Shown: piece by piece, positions 27,028 through 38,939 of the stretch
How positions within the stretch are numbered: the stretch's first letter is position 1
How the letters are laid out: every line of letters starts with the position of its first letter
NCBI GenBank assembly: GCA_023238725.1
Contig: CM041551.1
Coordinates: 10,529,759 to 10,593,758 of the forward strand
DNA length: 64,000 nt
Source: Scortum barcoo
Lineage: Eukaryota > Chordata > Actinopteri > Centrarchiformes > Terapontidae
Direction: 5' to 3'
Position numbers and translations under genes: made by a program
Notes under the pieces: generated by a model
What the model saw: only the letters and a program-made list of their open reading frames with translations
Database searches by the model: none
Told to the model about the DNA's origin: nothing

Positions 27028-30000
27028 CTGAGTACACCTGCACGCTTCCAACCCCTCAGCAATGTAAACTTTACCAACTTCCCCAACGACTCCTTTATTA
27101 AAGCAATGTGAGTGGGTTTGGTTGTGCTGTAAACGGATACTCCAGCCACCCCTCTGTTGTATTTATGTTTATGAGTGCTTGCTGTGGCATTCATCCTCAC
27201 TTGCTGTTACTACGGTAACCATGGGTGTTGCCAAGTCAAGCATTACGACTTGAAGGCCATTATACTGTCTGTGTAACATATTTATGCAGCGTCGTACATA
27301 ATTTACCAAGTGTTAAAGAAACCAACTTACAGTGCCGAACATGCAGTCTTACACCGTTGAAGGTTACGTCTTGAATAAGAATCATTAAAAATGACTAATA
27401 AAATAATGACTGAAACAGTGGTTATGATTATGGCACTAATTATCTATAAATCTTTTCTTAAAAAAGTTCTTTAAAAGTTACAGAAAACAAAAACACTGGT
27501 AAAAGCTTCTGCTCCACAAACAAATTCCTGTATGATTTGTAGCAATGCCATAAGCCTGACTGAGATGAAACTTCTAATATGTGTGTAGGAATCTTGTGTA
27601 TAGACGACTGGGGTGTCTGACTGTGGTAAACAGAGTTTGGCCTGTGGTTGAACCAGAAAATTTGCATACTTCTGTTGTCAGACAGGACCAGAAGCTGGCT
27701 TGCTGACAAAAAGATAAACACGATGATTTTAAGGATACATTGTTATACAGTCTGCCCTTTTCCCAAGACAGAACAACTGTGTCGTATACCGTGTTTACCG
27801 AAATGTAACAACAAAAAGGCGTCGCAGAAATTTCACTCGACGCTGGAATCAAGTCAGCTAGTGCAAAAGTTGTTGCTGCAGTGTGACCCCGGCCTTTAAG
27901 AGTTTCCTCAAAAAGTGTCCAATAAAACTGAGACATAAATGCAGTTAAAATGAGTTTAAGAGAAAACATCTATAAAGGTTAAGACCTCTAACCCCTAAGG
28001 AATATTTGTGAGCACATGGAAAGCTTACCCATTGTTTTAATATTCTGGCATGGAGATGATCACGAAATGAGGATTAATCATATTTGGCACTGCGGTCTAG
28101 CTTTCAGATTACCTTGGTGGTATTCGTCATATTGTTGTTGTGCTGCGGATTAGGACGTTTTCCCCCTTTCCCTCCCTGCGCGCTTTTTTTCCATCCCACC
28201 TGCCTCGCCGCTAACGTCACTTGTAATGGCACTGGACCATCTTTCGCATTACAGTTAAATCATCTGTTTGATTGCAATTGACATAATTGGAGATGATTCT
28301 AATAATGTCTTTCCAAAATGGCAATTAAGAGCAGCGAGTGCCATGGGCAGCCAGAGGAGACCAGACCGAGAGGGGAGGCAGGGGGAAAATGATGAGAAGT
28401 CGGAGAGAAAAGGAGAAAAGAGAAAGCTTTTTTGCAAGGCCAGCCAAGCAGCAATTGCTCTGCACAGTTGAGCAGTGGAGATAAGCCACAAAGCAGATGC
28501 CTGCATATCAAGTGCTCGCCTTAGTTGCCACATTTCCAATAGCTGACTCACAGCTTCGATTCGCCGGAGGACAGGGGTGTGTGTTTGTGAACGTACTGTA
28601 TTTTTATTTATTTATTTTCCCCCCCTGTCAGCGTGTTGGGGTCTGAGCGTTTGCTGGGATTAGAAGGCGCTCAAGACAAAGGGAAACGTCTTTGAGAGGG
28701 TCACGGCCCGCTTATTACCTTTGCCCAGGCTCTGAGACAGGAGCAGAGCAGGAGGCATCGATCATGGGCGGCTCCGTGACCGCAGGAGCCATTCAAGGTG
28801 CTCGGGAAGACAGATCAGTGGTCCACCGCTAACTTTAATCATTAAGAGCTGAGTGAAAACTGAAATATAGTGGCTCCTTGTGCTGACATGTGTGAAAGGC
28901 TTGATGCCGGTAGCACAGAGAATAAACAGATGTGAAGACAGAGACGCGTCTGCTGCTTTGTGACTTAGGCTGAGCAGCACATGCACTTGATTTCACAGTA
29001 AATCTCTGCATACATCAGCAAGCAAATATCCCATTTATCCAGGTGGCGTTTGCATGTGTCAGCATGTGTCAACTCTGTCAGATCAAATCATTTGTCTGTA
29101 GGTTTTTCCATCCTTGGGTGCGCAGACAGATCTGCAGTATCATTCTCAATAATGGCTTTTGTTTTTCCGTCTGCAGCATTGATGTTTCCAATCATGTTTT
29201 CATCCTTGTTCAATTTCGACTGTTGTCAACAAGTCCCGGCGAGGCCAGTTTCTCTGACACCTTGCTTTACTTTACTTTTCGGTGAGAAGACATGCACTGG
29301 AGAAAATTAAGAATGTGAGCGTTTTTTCTAGATTTTCGGTGTGATGCATGTTCATAATAAGTTTAAATAGTAAAAAACTCATTCATGCACTATGCAAAGT
29401 AATTACCAAATCCATGTCTTGTGCAGCACACCGTAAATAAATTTAAAGAAGCTGCATATGTGTAAATATACAAAAGGTAAAGGGACTGAAAAAACATGAA
29501 GCTGAGATCAAGATATTCATGGTGTTCTCTGTGCCCACGCATTGAAAAAATATAGAGAACCTGAGTGGATCATTGCCTAAAACGCTCACAACAGTGCTGT
29601 GTGAACACGGTAATTAAGGAGTGTGTTTTTGAAGGTCTGCGAGAATTAAAGGAATGAAGAAGAGACGGCGGACCAAAGCTATAACTTTAATAAGCAAACA
29701 CTGGGGCAGCACGGCAAATTAACAGGCTCTCTGCAGCAGAAAATGCCAGAGCACACGAGATAACAGATTAGCTTTAGCACACAGCATTATTACCGAGCGG
29801 GGCCTGTGAGAGTTGAAGAGAGTGTCAGTGATTTTTCTGCTGCTGATTAGGCAAACGTAAATACCAAGATGAATGTTGTGTGTAGCCTGGTTATTGATTT
29901 TGCCCATCAAGAGACACACTCTCAGAGGGGCTATTGAACCACTTCTAGGCATCGGAGATGCAGAAGGATTTGTCTTTAAAGGTCAATGAAGATGATGCAT

Positions 30001-30184
30001 GCTCAGTCGAGTCCACATTTTAGACATTTAGAAGAGTTACTCCAAACTTTGCAGGGCCTGGGAGGAAGTCAGGACATTATGGAGAAGTGTGGAGAGATAA
30101 TTGGACAGGCAGTGAATTGAAACGCCGACCATATGTTAATTTCACTTGTTTATTTACAGGAACATTGAGTGAGTGCCCCCAAAA
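27028..30184. other. Intergenic
   Basis: The 27780-27900 segment ends in CAGTGTGACCCCGGCCTTTAA, which may be the edge of an old DNA transposon, but I could not find a matching partner end. Otherwise only the candidate element at 28240. Confidence 0.6.
28240..28560. promoter_or_regulatory. Candidate conserved non-coding element
   Basis: Unique sequence with GATTGCAATTGACATAATTG, TGGCAATTAAGAGC and AGCAATTGCTCTG. ORFs on both strands here are unrelated to any family I know. The grounds are sequence character only. Confidence 0.25.
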
Positions 30185-30208
30185 ATATATATATATATAT
30201 ATATACAG

Positions 30209-30243
<35 letters not shown>
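30185..30243. repeat. Compound TA-CA microsatellite
   Basis: AT repeats (30185-30205) pass into CA repeats (30208-30237) and back to AT. The block lies about 175 bp upstream of the LINE fragment. Confidence 0.9.
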
Positions 30244-30416
30244 AACAATGTTTATACATGTGTGATTGATATGTTCAGATATTGTGTGAAAAAAATTAAA
30301 AGTGTGTATGTCTCTTCTCAAATATGATTCATTAATAAGATTTATTACAGATGAAATATACATCTTAGCATATAGAAAATTTATGCCTCACTACTAATAT
30401 TCTATTCCTCCGCAGG

Positions 30417-30797
30417 GTGGCTGGGCGCTCCCTTAGAGATAGGGTGAGAAGCTCGGTCACTCGGGAAGAGCTCGGAGTAGAGCCGCTGCTCCTTTCGCAT
30501 CGAGAGGAGTCAGCTGAGGTGGCTTCGGGCATCTGTTTCGGATGCCCCCTGGACGCCTCCCTAGGGAGGTGTTCCAGGCATGTCCCACCTGGGAGGAGGC
30601 CTCGGGGAAGACCCAGGACACGCTGGAGGAGACTATATGTCTCTTCGGCTGGCCTGGGAACGCCTCAGGGTCCCCCCGGAAGAGCTGGAGGAAGTGTCTG
30701 GGGTGAGGGAAGTCTGGGCATCTCTGCTCAGACTGCTGCCTCCGCGACCCGGTCCCGGACCAAGGCGGATGAAGAAGATGAAGAAGATGAAGTTTGA
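30417..30797 (+). mobile_element. Decayed 3' end of a non-LTR retrotransposon (LINE)
   Basis: Translated pieces in shifting frames give segments typical of the C-terminal end of fish LINE ORF2 proteins: RVRSS and ELGVEPLLL in one frame, GHLFRMPPGRLPRE in a second, RGRPRTRWR in the first again, and RLAWERLRVPPEELEE with LLRLLPPRPGPG in a third. Several frameshifts and stops make it non-functional. It ends in a (GATGAA)n tail (about 30768-30791), as expected for a LINE 3' end. The 5' side is truncated at about 30417. I cannot assign the clade with certainty. Confidence 0.7.
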
Positions 30798-31623
30798 AAT
30801 ATTTGTTGTTGTTTACTGACACTGTGAGGGATTTGTTCATATGTGTGATTATACATTATTAAATTTAACTGTGGATATGTTTTACTGTGTTAACAATTTA
30901 TTAACTGTTAATACTCCACTTATGATGCTTCATGGCAGACGTAATAGCAGTTTAAGTCAAAGTTCAAGTCAAAGTAAGATCAGATTTGTTGGGATGTTGG
31001 CTCTTGCTCAGGGGAACACACCTCTGAGCTGAGACTGAAAGAGAGGTCACCTCAAGGGAAGATCCAGTTTGCTTAAGTGAGACAGAGCAGAGAGAGGAGG
31101 GATGGTCCGTCTCCTGAATAATGCATGCTGTTGTCTGTCCACGATGCTGTACATGTCGTTTGCCTAATAAAGACTGGCCTTTCACCAAAATCCGTATGGC
31201 AGTTAAGTAATGTAATTACATTACAGATCTGACCTTAACAAAACAAATGCCAGGTATAATCACTGAGCCTGCACTTTACTGCGTCGAGTTTGGGATGTCT
31301 CTGTCTATTACAGCTTTCTGTCAGTACTGTAGGAAAATGCCTTCATCCTGTTACCTTTACTTTCACTGACAGGAGATGTTGTTAGGGAATATTCTGTACG
31401 TCTCTTTAGTCCAATCTTTGCTCACACCAGCCTAAAGTATTTTCACATGGGGCCCACCTGAAGAAAGGTGGTTGTGAGTTATCATAGCAGACATCTGATA
31501 TAGAAAGCAATGACTTGATATCTTCTGAACGGAAGAGGAAAATCAGACACACAGGTGCACAGAGTAGACTAACTCCACCTTGTAATGGTATGTTTTGATT
31601 GTTTAAAAAAACAAAACAGTTTT

Positions 31624-31731
<108 letters not shown>

Positions 31732-31824
31732 GGTAATCTTTGTGTGGGTGATGGTTACTGTGCAGTACAGTGAAAAGAGCAAACAGAAACTACCCATAAC
31801 AGTAAAGACTTAAAGGACGAGAAC

Positions 31825-31980
31825 AGCCAGCAGCCCGGCTTGTTGTTACTGCCTGTTTCCAGTCTTTACGGTAAGCTAAGCTTCATGTTTGCGGTAAAGA
31901 CATGCTGTATCAATCCTCTTATCTAAGTCTTGGCACGAAAGCAAATCAGAGTATTTCCCAAATGTTGAATTATCCCTTTA
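31825..31980 (+). repeat. Dispersed repeat family B, copy 1
   Basis: Contains CCTGTTTCCAGTCTTTACGG, TAAGCTAAGCTTCATG, a core TATCAATCCTCTTATCTAAG, and GCAAATCAGAGTATTTCCCA ending in TTATCCCTTTA. This is a common percomorph interspersed repeat by my recollection, probably SINE-like. It lies directly beyond the TA array at 31628. Confidence 0.6.
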
Positions 31981-33129
31981 AATGGTGACAGTTATGCTGA
32001 AACAGACAAAAACCGACTAAAAAGCACAAAGAAAGGCACTTCTGTGTGTCATCCCCTTTAGTATAAAAGGAACTGTTGTGGTTTTATAATGGTTTACTTG
32101 CTTAATGTACCTTTAATGGTTTTATAATGGCAACATATAAATGTCATTAATATAATTACACAGATATAATATATGCTGTCTGTGACTTTAATGTTTGAAC
32201 TGAAATGTAGAAATATTCATTCAGCCTCGGGGGGGCATTTGAACAAAAACATCTTTTAAGTTCCCTACCGCCTTTGTCCTTTTCTAATCTAGTGCTGAAT
32301 AATCAAGTTTAAAAGACATATGGAGCAGCAAAACAGTGTGCATCACTTTGACGTTATCTCTCACATTGATTTATTTGCACATCTACAGGCTGACAATTTG
32401 TAAACGGGTGAAGGCTGCACTGGTTTAGCTTTTTGAGCTGACAGATCATTAAATGTATGACTTTGAGAAGAATTTGTACACAGCCGTCAGGTTATGGACA
32501 GATTAATAAATGATAACAGAACTGGGTGTCCTCATTCAAAAATAAGACATATTGCAAGAATACCAATGTACATCAGACATTGTAGGCAGTGTCTACTGGA
32601 GGAACTTTTATATTCAGGATTTTCACAAATGGTATTTTACAGTTTGCTCAGTCATGGAGAACAGTAAAGATTTCACTGATCTTTAAGAGAGAGGATCAAG
32701 GAAAAGCCCTAACACTGTTTACATTTCATGTTCGAGTTCAGTTTCTATCTGCTGTGTGGAAATTCTGTTTGCATAAAGTCGAGAGAGCACGGCGTTGCAC
32801 AGGCACACACATAAAACACTCACACTGCCGGCAAAAAGAAGCATAAAAATGTATTACATTATTGAACATAAAATATCTTTATTTCCATACAGTAAATCAA
32901 ATCAAGTTCATAATGAACAATGTAGCAAGAAAGCAATTTTATGGCTGCAGCCTTATCTCCATTTATTTAATGGAGTTACGATTATTGTCGCAAAGCATTT
33001 AGTCGTCCTAATTGCAGAGATTTTACAGCAACTGTGAAATTAAATGTATTTTTAGGGCGTACGTACAGTAAAAGTACACCATGTACACTTGATGTTTTAA
33101 GTCTACCTACCTCGTCCCATCACAGATCC

Positions 33130-33330
33130 AAAGCTGCCAAAATCACATTGGGGTATTTACATGCACGTGGGCCTGTTATCTTTCCATTGGATGAGTTTAT
33201 TTGGCAAGGAAAGGGAACAAGATATGCTAATGAGCTGCAACAGACTGCTGCCAGCGAAATTAATTTGTAAGTTGCTCCCAACCGATTTGAAATGATTAAT
33301 CATCAGATTAATGACCGACACAATAATCAA
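33130..33330. promoter_or_regulatory. Candidate conserved non-coding element with POU-type octamer
   Basis: The unique sequence contains GATATGCTAATGAGC (a variant octamer) and then GAAATTAATTTG, GAAATGATTAATCATCAGAT and TAATGACC. The GATTAATC palindrome is a paired-class or PBX-type site. Confidence 0.3.
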
Positions 33331-34489
33331 GTGGAACGCTAGAATGTGCACCTTGATCGCCGAACATCCAGTTCAGCAAGGGGCCGGACTGCAAAGCTGT
33401 CTGCCTGACTTATGAGTTGTATAGTCGATGTATGCGCTGTAAAGAAAATAAAAAATGATGTGCTAATTGGGCCTTAAAGGGAAATCTGTTTTAGCAGGAT
33501 CTCAACATTATCTCTAAATATCGTGGGGTTTTATTTTCTTCTAATCTCTCAGGTGATTACGGCAAAGAAAAAAAACAAAAAAACAATTGAAAAGCGGTTT
33601 TACCGCACTTTGGTCTAAAATTACACGCGGCATCAAAGGTGTGACGCTGTGTTGTTTGATTCAGGAACATTTTGCGGCTTTTAGTCAGACCACGTGAGTG
33701 ACAGCAGCAGGGAATCAGGGAGGATTAACTCCGTCTTTAATGTTTCCACCCTGCATGCAAAACAGTTGAGCTTGTCAGTTAAGATTGCGTCCACAAAAAA
33801 AATTCCACAACGGAGGTCACGATAGAGAGATCAGTGGATTTTAAACGTGGGGAGGATGCATGGGACGCCTCTTTGTATGCATTGTAATGTTGTTTTATAC
33901 TAAATTCTACATATGGATGAAAATGCGGATGCAGAGAGCATCATTTAGGCTAAATGCTGCATCTCCTTCTTAATAATCCCTCCATTTTAGGCTCTGCAGG
34001 TGTTACAAATTGCAGTTTAACACAAGATAAAGCCCTGATAGTTTTACACAAAAAGGAAAAAATGAAATCTTTGTTGTAGCGAGTGCTGAGTAAAACCTGT
34101 TTAGATCATTGAAGCAGAAGAGATGCCAGAGACTAAACAGAGGACTCAGGAATGTTTAGTCACCGACAAATAAAATCTGATTTGATGTGAACAAATGTTG
34201 AACTCCTATTAGTTTGTGTCTTATTTTTAGTACAGAAGCCTCTCCACAGATGGAATTTTGGCTCCACTGAACCAAGAGAAGGCTTAGCTTGTTTTGGTGC
34301 TGCTTAGCCTATTTTCTTGTGGGTGAAAGGGTGTAATATGAATGAATGACAGTTCTTATTTTTGGCATTGTATAATATTACACTGCAGAAGCTTTGATCT
34401 AACACTTTACGATAAAAGGCAAAAAGCACTCACTAAATGAAGGCGTAACTCATGGACGCCATGCAATCTCGCAAAGGGATTCATGCAGG

Positions 34490-34690
34490 ATGTAACTGTG
34501 AGCTAACATTCATTAACTGATTATTCATTAGGCATTAACCAATCGCAGCCACTTGAATGTTTGTTAGTGGTGAGCAACAGGAATTCATGAAACGCTCCTT
34601 TCATTTCTGACCTCTTACCTTCTCAGTAGAAGCAGCACTCACAGAGGTCATATTAATGCATCACAAATCGCATTGTGTATTTTCTGAAAG
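34490..34690. promoter_or_regulatory. Candidate conserved non-coding element
   Basis: Non-repetitive sequence with clustered CATTAACTGATTATTCATTA and GGCATTAACCAATCGC (CCAAT box), followed by AGAGGTCATATTAATGCATC, a nuclear-receptor-like half site. No ORF. Confidence 0.25.
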
Positions 34691-37600
34691 CTGCTTGTCT
34701 CCATCAAAATCAAATTAAAGAGTGATAAACAAAACATAGGAGTATCAACTATATCTTATTGTGAATTACACCTTATCAAGCATCAGCTGTGGCCGCTATA
34801 CTACGCATTGTGAGTTAAAACAGAAAGAAAATGGATATTAAAATTTATAGTCTATCTTTTCTTTCTGCTTGCTCATCAGCGTTGCAAGGCACGTGAACCA
34901 TGCACTCCGTATTAACCATGTCATACCAGCGAGGACACGTTATGAAATAATCAGATGATCGATATCAATCACATTTTATCATCGCAGAGCCAGCAGTGGA
35001 GTATGGACTGGGGGGTTATCTTCGCTTTCCGTCTTGAGGAAGAAAAAAACATCTAATCCTGTTTATGTTTCAAACCGTTCAATTTCACCGTCAGCCATCT
35101 GAAATTCAAAAAAAAGCCCCGGAGGCGCTTGGGGAAAATGTTTGGGGCCTGCGGTAGGCAGCCGCAGAGCTTAAAGGTAATCAGTCAGTCAAGGAGCAGC
35201 ACACCTCTTTTGATACAAACGAACCTGGGCGGATTTCACGTGGCCATCGCCAATTGTGTGTTCAGTTCGAAGAAGTCCTGGTGTCGCGACTTTGCAGAGC
35301 ACACGCTGCATTAATCTTCTGTCGAACGTAATGCCTCACCCTCCCCTTCTGTCTCTGCCTTTTTGAATATCTTGACTGTCTTGCACATCTGCAGACTGCA
35401 TCCTCCCGGGGAAGCTGACAGACTCAGACTCTGTAGTGATTTGCTGACAGTAATTCTCACACTTTTACCAACCTGCTGCTGTCAGAGAGGTGTTGGCAAA
35501 ACATCGAATTTACTGTCTCGCGAAAACAAACATATATGAGAGCAAAAAAAAAAAAAAACCCCAAAAAAAGAAATAAAATATGCCGTCGTGCAGTGTGTTC
35601 GCTCCACATACTCACAGCGGTGCAGCAGCGTGTGCTTTTAGAGGCTGTGCATTCTTATAAGGCGGTTGCAGTGCTCAGGTTTAATTAGCTGACTCATGCT
35701 TTAATCTGTGCTGAAATAAAAGTGCTTATGAGTCACTTATTTTGTGTCACTTGGCAGCCACTTTGTTATTTTAAGTTGATGAAGTGTTTTGCTTGATGGA
35801 ATAACACCCTTTGATTATTCAATAGCCTGTTATTTCCCATCAACACTTATTAGCCTTTTCTAAAAAATCAGTGCAGTACCGACTCTTGTTAAACTGACTG
35901 CGGGGCTGAAGAAGTGGACTTTCTCTGACTTTGTTTATTTTAGCAGTATGTCATATTTGAGGGAATTATAATCAAAGTACAAAGTGCGTTTTGAAGTGAT
36001 TCAGTAAAGCCTGGCACTTAATCATAGTGCGCAATGTTTGATCCCGGCTCTCTGCGCAGTGTCTACCCAGATGAGTTACTCGTCCCTACAGACTACAGTT
36101 CTTGATTTTCTTCTTTTACTTAATCCAGTGGTTCATTCTCAATTTGCAGAGTGACAGTGAAGCCCCATTTATGCCTCTCCTGTAGCAACACGGGCGGATT
36201 AACCTGCTTGGGGGCAAAAATGAGATTAGGGTACCCCCACTCCTCCTCCTCTCTGATTACCATTTATCCTGTTATCTTTGTATTAAAAAATGAAACACAA
36301 AACTATTTAGTAATGGACATCATTGGATAGTGAAGGTGAATGTAAATATTCATCTTCCTTTTAGCTCTTTTTTGGTCTCCACCAGCTCCTAAATATGAAA
36401 TATCTGGTTCTTTAGCTGATAAGTGCTCCACCCTGATCTTTGGCTAGTTGCTTTCTTTCACTGTCTACCTTTTGTTGCTAGGTAGGTAGTATATAACTGT
36501 TTTTAAAGGGTATTTTGCTGAATATCCCATAGGTTTCATCACCTCTGGAAACCTTTTTCTGCTGCATACTTCATTACTATGAAATACTGATTATAGCTGC
36601 TTTAGACTACCACAGACCATCTACCTATAGTGAAAAGAAACATTTCACTAAATTCCAGACCTTTGGATTTGCTATTGTCTGAAGATTAGGCACTTAGTCG
36701 ATAAATAAAAAAAGAATATTTAGTAAATGAGATTGTGTTCTTACTGCAGTCACTTGGTAAATAAAGCCAAAATTATTTTGCTGTCCTCTGGTCTCTGGTG
36801 GGGTTTATAGGAACTGTAATAATAAGAGTACTTTAGTGCCTTTTATTTACCCATGGAGGGAAATTCTCTCGTCCATTCCTCAAGGGAGATTAAGGACAGG
36901 TTCAACTATAGGACAGGCTCTCTGAGGCTGGAGAGACACACTCCACACACTGATAAGAACCAACTGTGAGGAGACCTCATCCTTAAGAAGTACACTATGT
37001 CCAAAATGACAAATGGTGCCACAGTATGGCTCTTTGTGTGGCAGTAAATTGTCATTAGTATCCAATTAGCATTGCAAATGAAATATTTCCAGCTGTGTGG
37101 TAAAGTACTGTAAATCTTCTCAACTGGATTCCATGTTTTTCACCAGTTGTCTTTCCCTATCTGACAAAAACAAACCTGAAATTCCTTTGAGAGATACTGC
37201 AACAGCCACCTAGTGTTAACATGCAGCAAAACTGGTATTTCACCAATTCTCAAGGCCGTTTCCATTTGTCTTTGTGCCATTTGCCTTTTGTCCCTGTCAG
37301 AATTAGAGTTATTATGAAAATCATTAGAGGCTAAACAAATGCACTGATGTTCTTTATGACTGAAGGTTAAAGCACTTTATCATGTAATCCTGTTCTGCAG
37401 GCCCTTGCAGGATGGAGGGAGAGTAATAGCCTCCCCTACAGCACAGCTCACTCATAATATTCCCCAAACAGTAAAAAAATAGACTTACACTAAATCTTGT
37501 TAATAATTTACCTTTGGGGGAAAGCCGTGGCACAGTGTGTTCTACATTTCAAAGCGAAATACGTTTATGGATTCAATTAGCAACAACGGGTTAAAATATG

Positions 37601-38639
37601 TGTACCTTTGTAGTAGCAGCGGATAACACAAAGAGCAGTTGTAAGGTGTCACGCAAAATGACAAAAGTGTGCTTTTGCAGTATCAGGGACTGTTTGTCAA
37701 GTCGGTGTCATCCTTTAGCTCGTGCATTTACTGAGAGCTGAGAGGCTTATGGAAGAGAACAAATGATGAGGCATTCAAGAGAAAAGTGGGATGATTTAAG
37801 CCCAAAATAAATGGCCTAAACACGGCCTCGCTGTTACAAGCTACATTCTGTTGCTATAAATGTAATACATTGCAAAACCCAAGAGATCCACAAAATGTAC
37901 TGTATTTGAGCTGCGGCCAGCAACAAAGCACAAGAATATAACTCTTGGGTTAATTCCCTAAAATCTCCTGAGCTTTATTGGCTGCAAAACACCAAATCTA
38001 TCCACTTATCCCCAACAGGTCATTTGCACTCATGTTCCCTGATAAAGCTTTTCTGTGTGTATTTCAAAAAATAAATCATAATAATTAAAAAATATTTCCT
38101 TTTGTTCAGTTGCAGGGGTCAATCCCAATCATCATGGAGAACCTTGTAAATATTTGCAAACTGTCTTATAAACGTTGATGTCCAAACATTGTGAAATATA
38201 GACACTGTGTTTAGTTAAAGGCATAACTAGGCAAATACAGACACCGGCATACCGTGTCATGATTGTAAATGCGTCTTTGATGAGTTACTGTGATCTTTGC
38301 TAACCCTGTTGGCAAACACATTACATCTCTTGTGACAGCTTCACAATAAAAGTCACCCAATGTTTCGCAGATTGAACACTTTTGATGTGAAGCAGCAGCA
38401 GTCTGACATGTTCGGTCAGCAGTAGCAGTTAAACAGCAGCAGCCTAATACGGCTATGATACTGCGTCAGGAGATTTAACAGTGAGGATATCAATAAGATA
38501 AAATTACCAACAGTAACACTTGATTACAAACTCACCTTTTCAGGACTGGTTTAAATGTGTGATTAATATTGTGTCTTACATATTTTTAGTGTTTCTTTCG
38601 ATGACCATTTAGCTAACTCGTGCAGTGCCCGTTCAAAAA

Positions 38640-38697
38640 GTGCTGAAAATCGATATGTTGAACAGTTGTCGAGATAATCGAAAGACAGACGGAAAGA
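38640..38697 (+). repeat. Dispersed repeat family A, copy 4 (3' fragment)
   Basis: Only the terminal part remains: TTGAACAGTTGTCGAGATAA followed by CGAAAGACAGAC, comparable to AGTTGTCGAGATACGG of copy 1. Confidence 0.45.
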
Positions 38698-38898
38698 TTC
38701 TTTGCATTTATAGTTAATGTAAATTGTCTTTGAGTGCTCTATAAAGAACATGTATTACTATTTTAATTACTCTTAATATTATCATTATTATCCCCTGGAT
38801 CCTGGATGCATGAAGGTAATTTGGACCCAGCATGAGAGTGGTGGGATCTGCCACTGACAATGACCACTGCTGTGTAAAAAGGTATTTAGTGAATGTAA

Positions 38899-38939
38899 AT
38901 TTCAGTGTTAGCCATTTAATGGCCATTTAACACTGAAAT
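38899..38939. repeat. Perfect 12-bp inverted repeat
   Basis: ATTTCAGTGTTA (38899-38910) and TAACACTGAAAT (38928-38939) around a 17-nt loop. No poly-T run follows and no gene is nearby. Confidence 0.7.

Noticed and set aside
26814..27200. 128-codon minus-strand frame
   Set aside because: Lies mostly inside the hAT-like element's inverted repeat; a by-product of its composition.
27880..27900. Possible DNA-transposon terminus (CAGTGTGACCCCGGCC)
   Set aside because: No matching inverted end or target duplication found nearby.
27574..27969. 131-codon minus-strand frame
   Set aside because: Overlaps a stretch that may be transposon-derived; the peptide resembles nothing I know and there is no gene context.
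33205..33235. SOX-OCT composite element at the octamer variant
   Set aside because: The neighbouring AACAAG is in the wrong orientation and spacing for the known composite, so only the octamer variant is noted.
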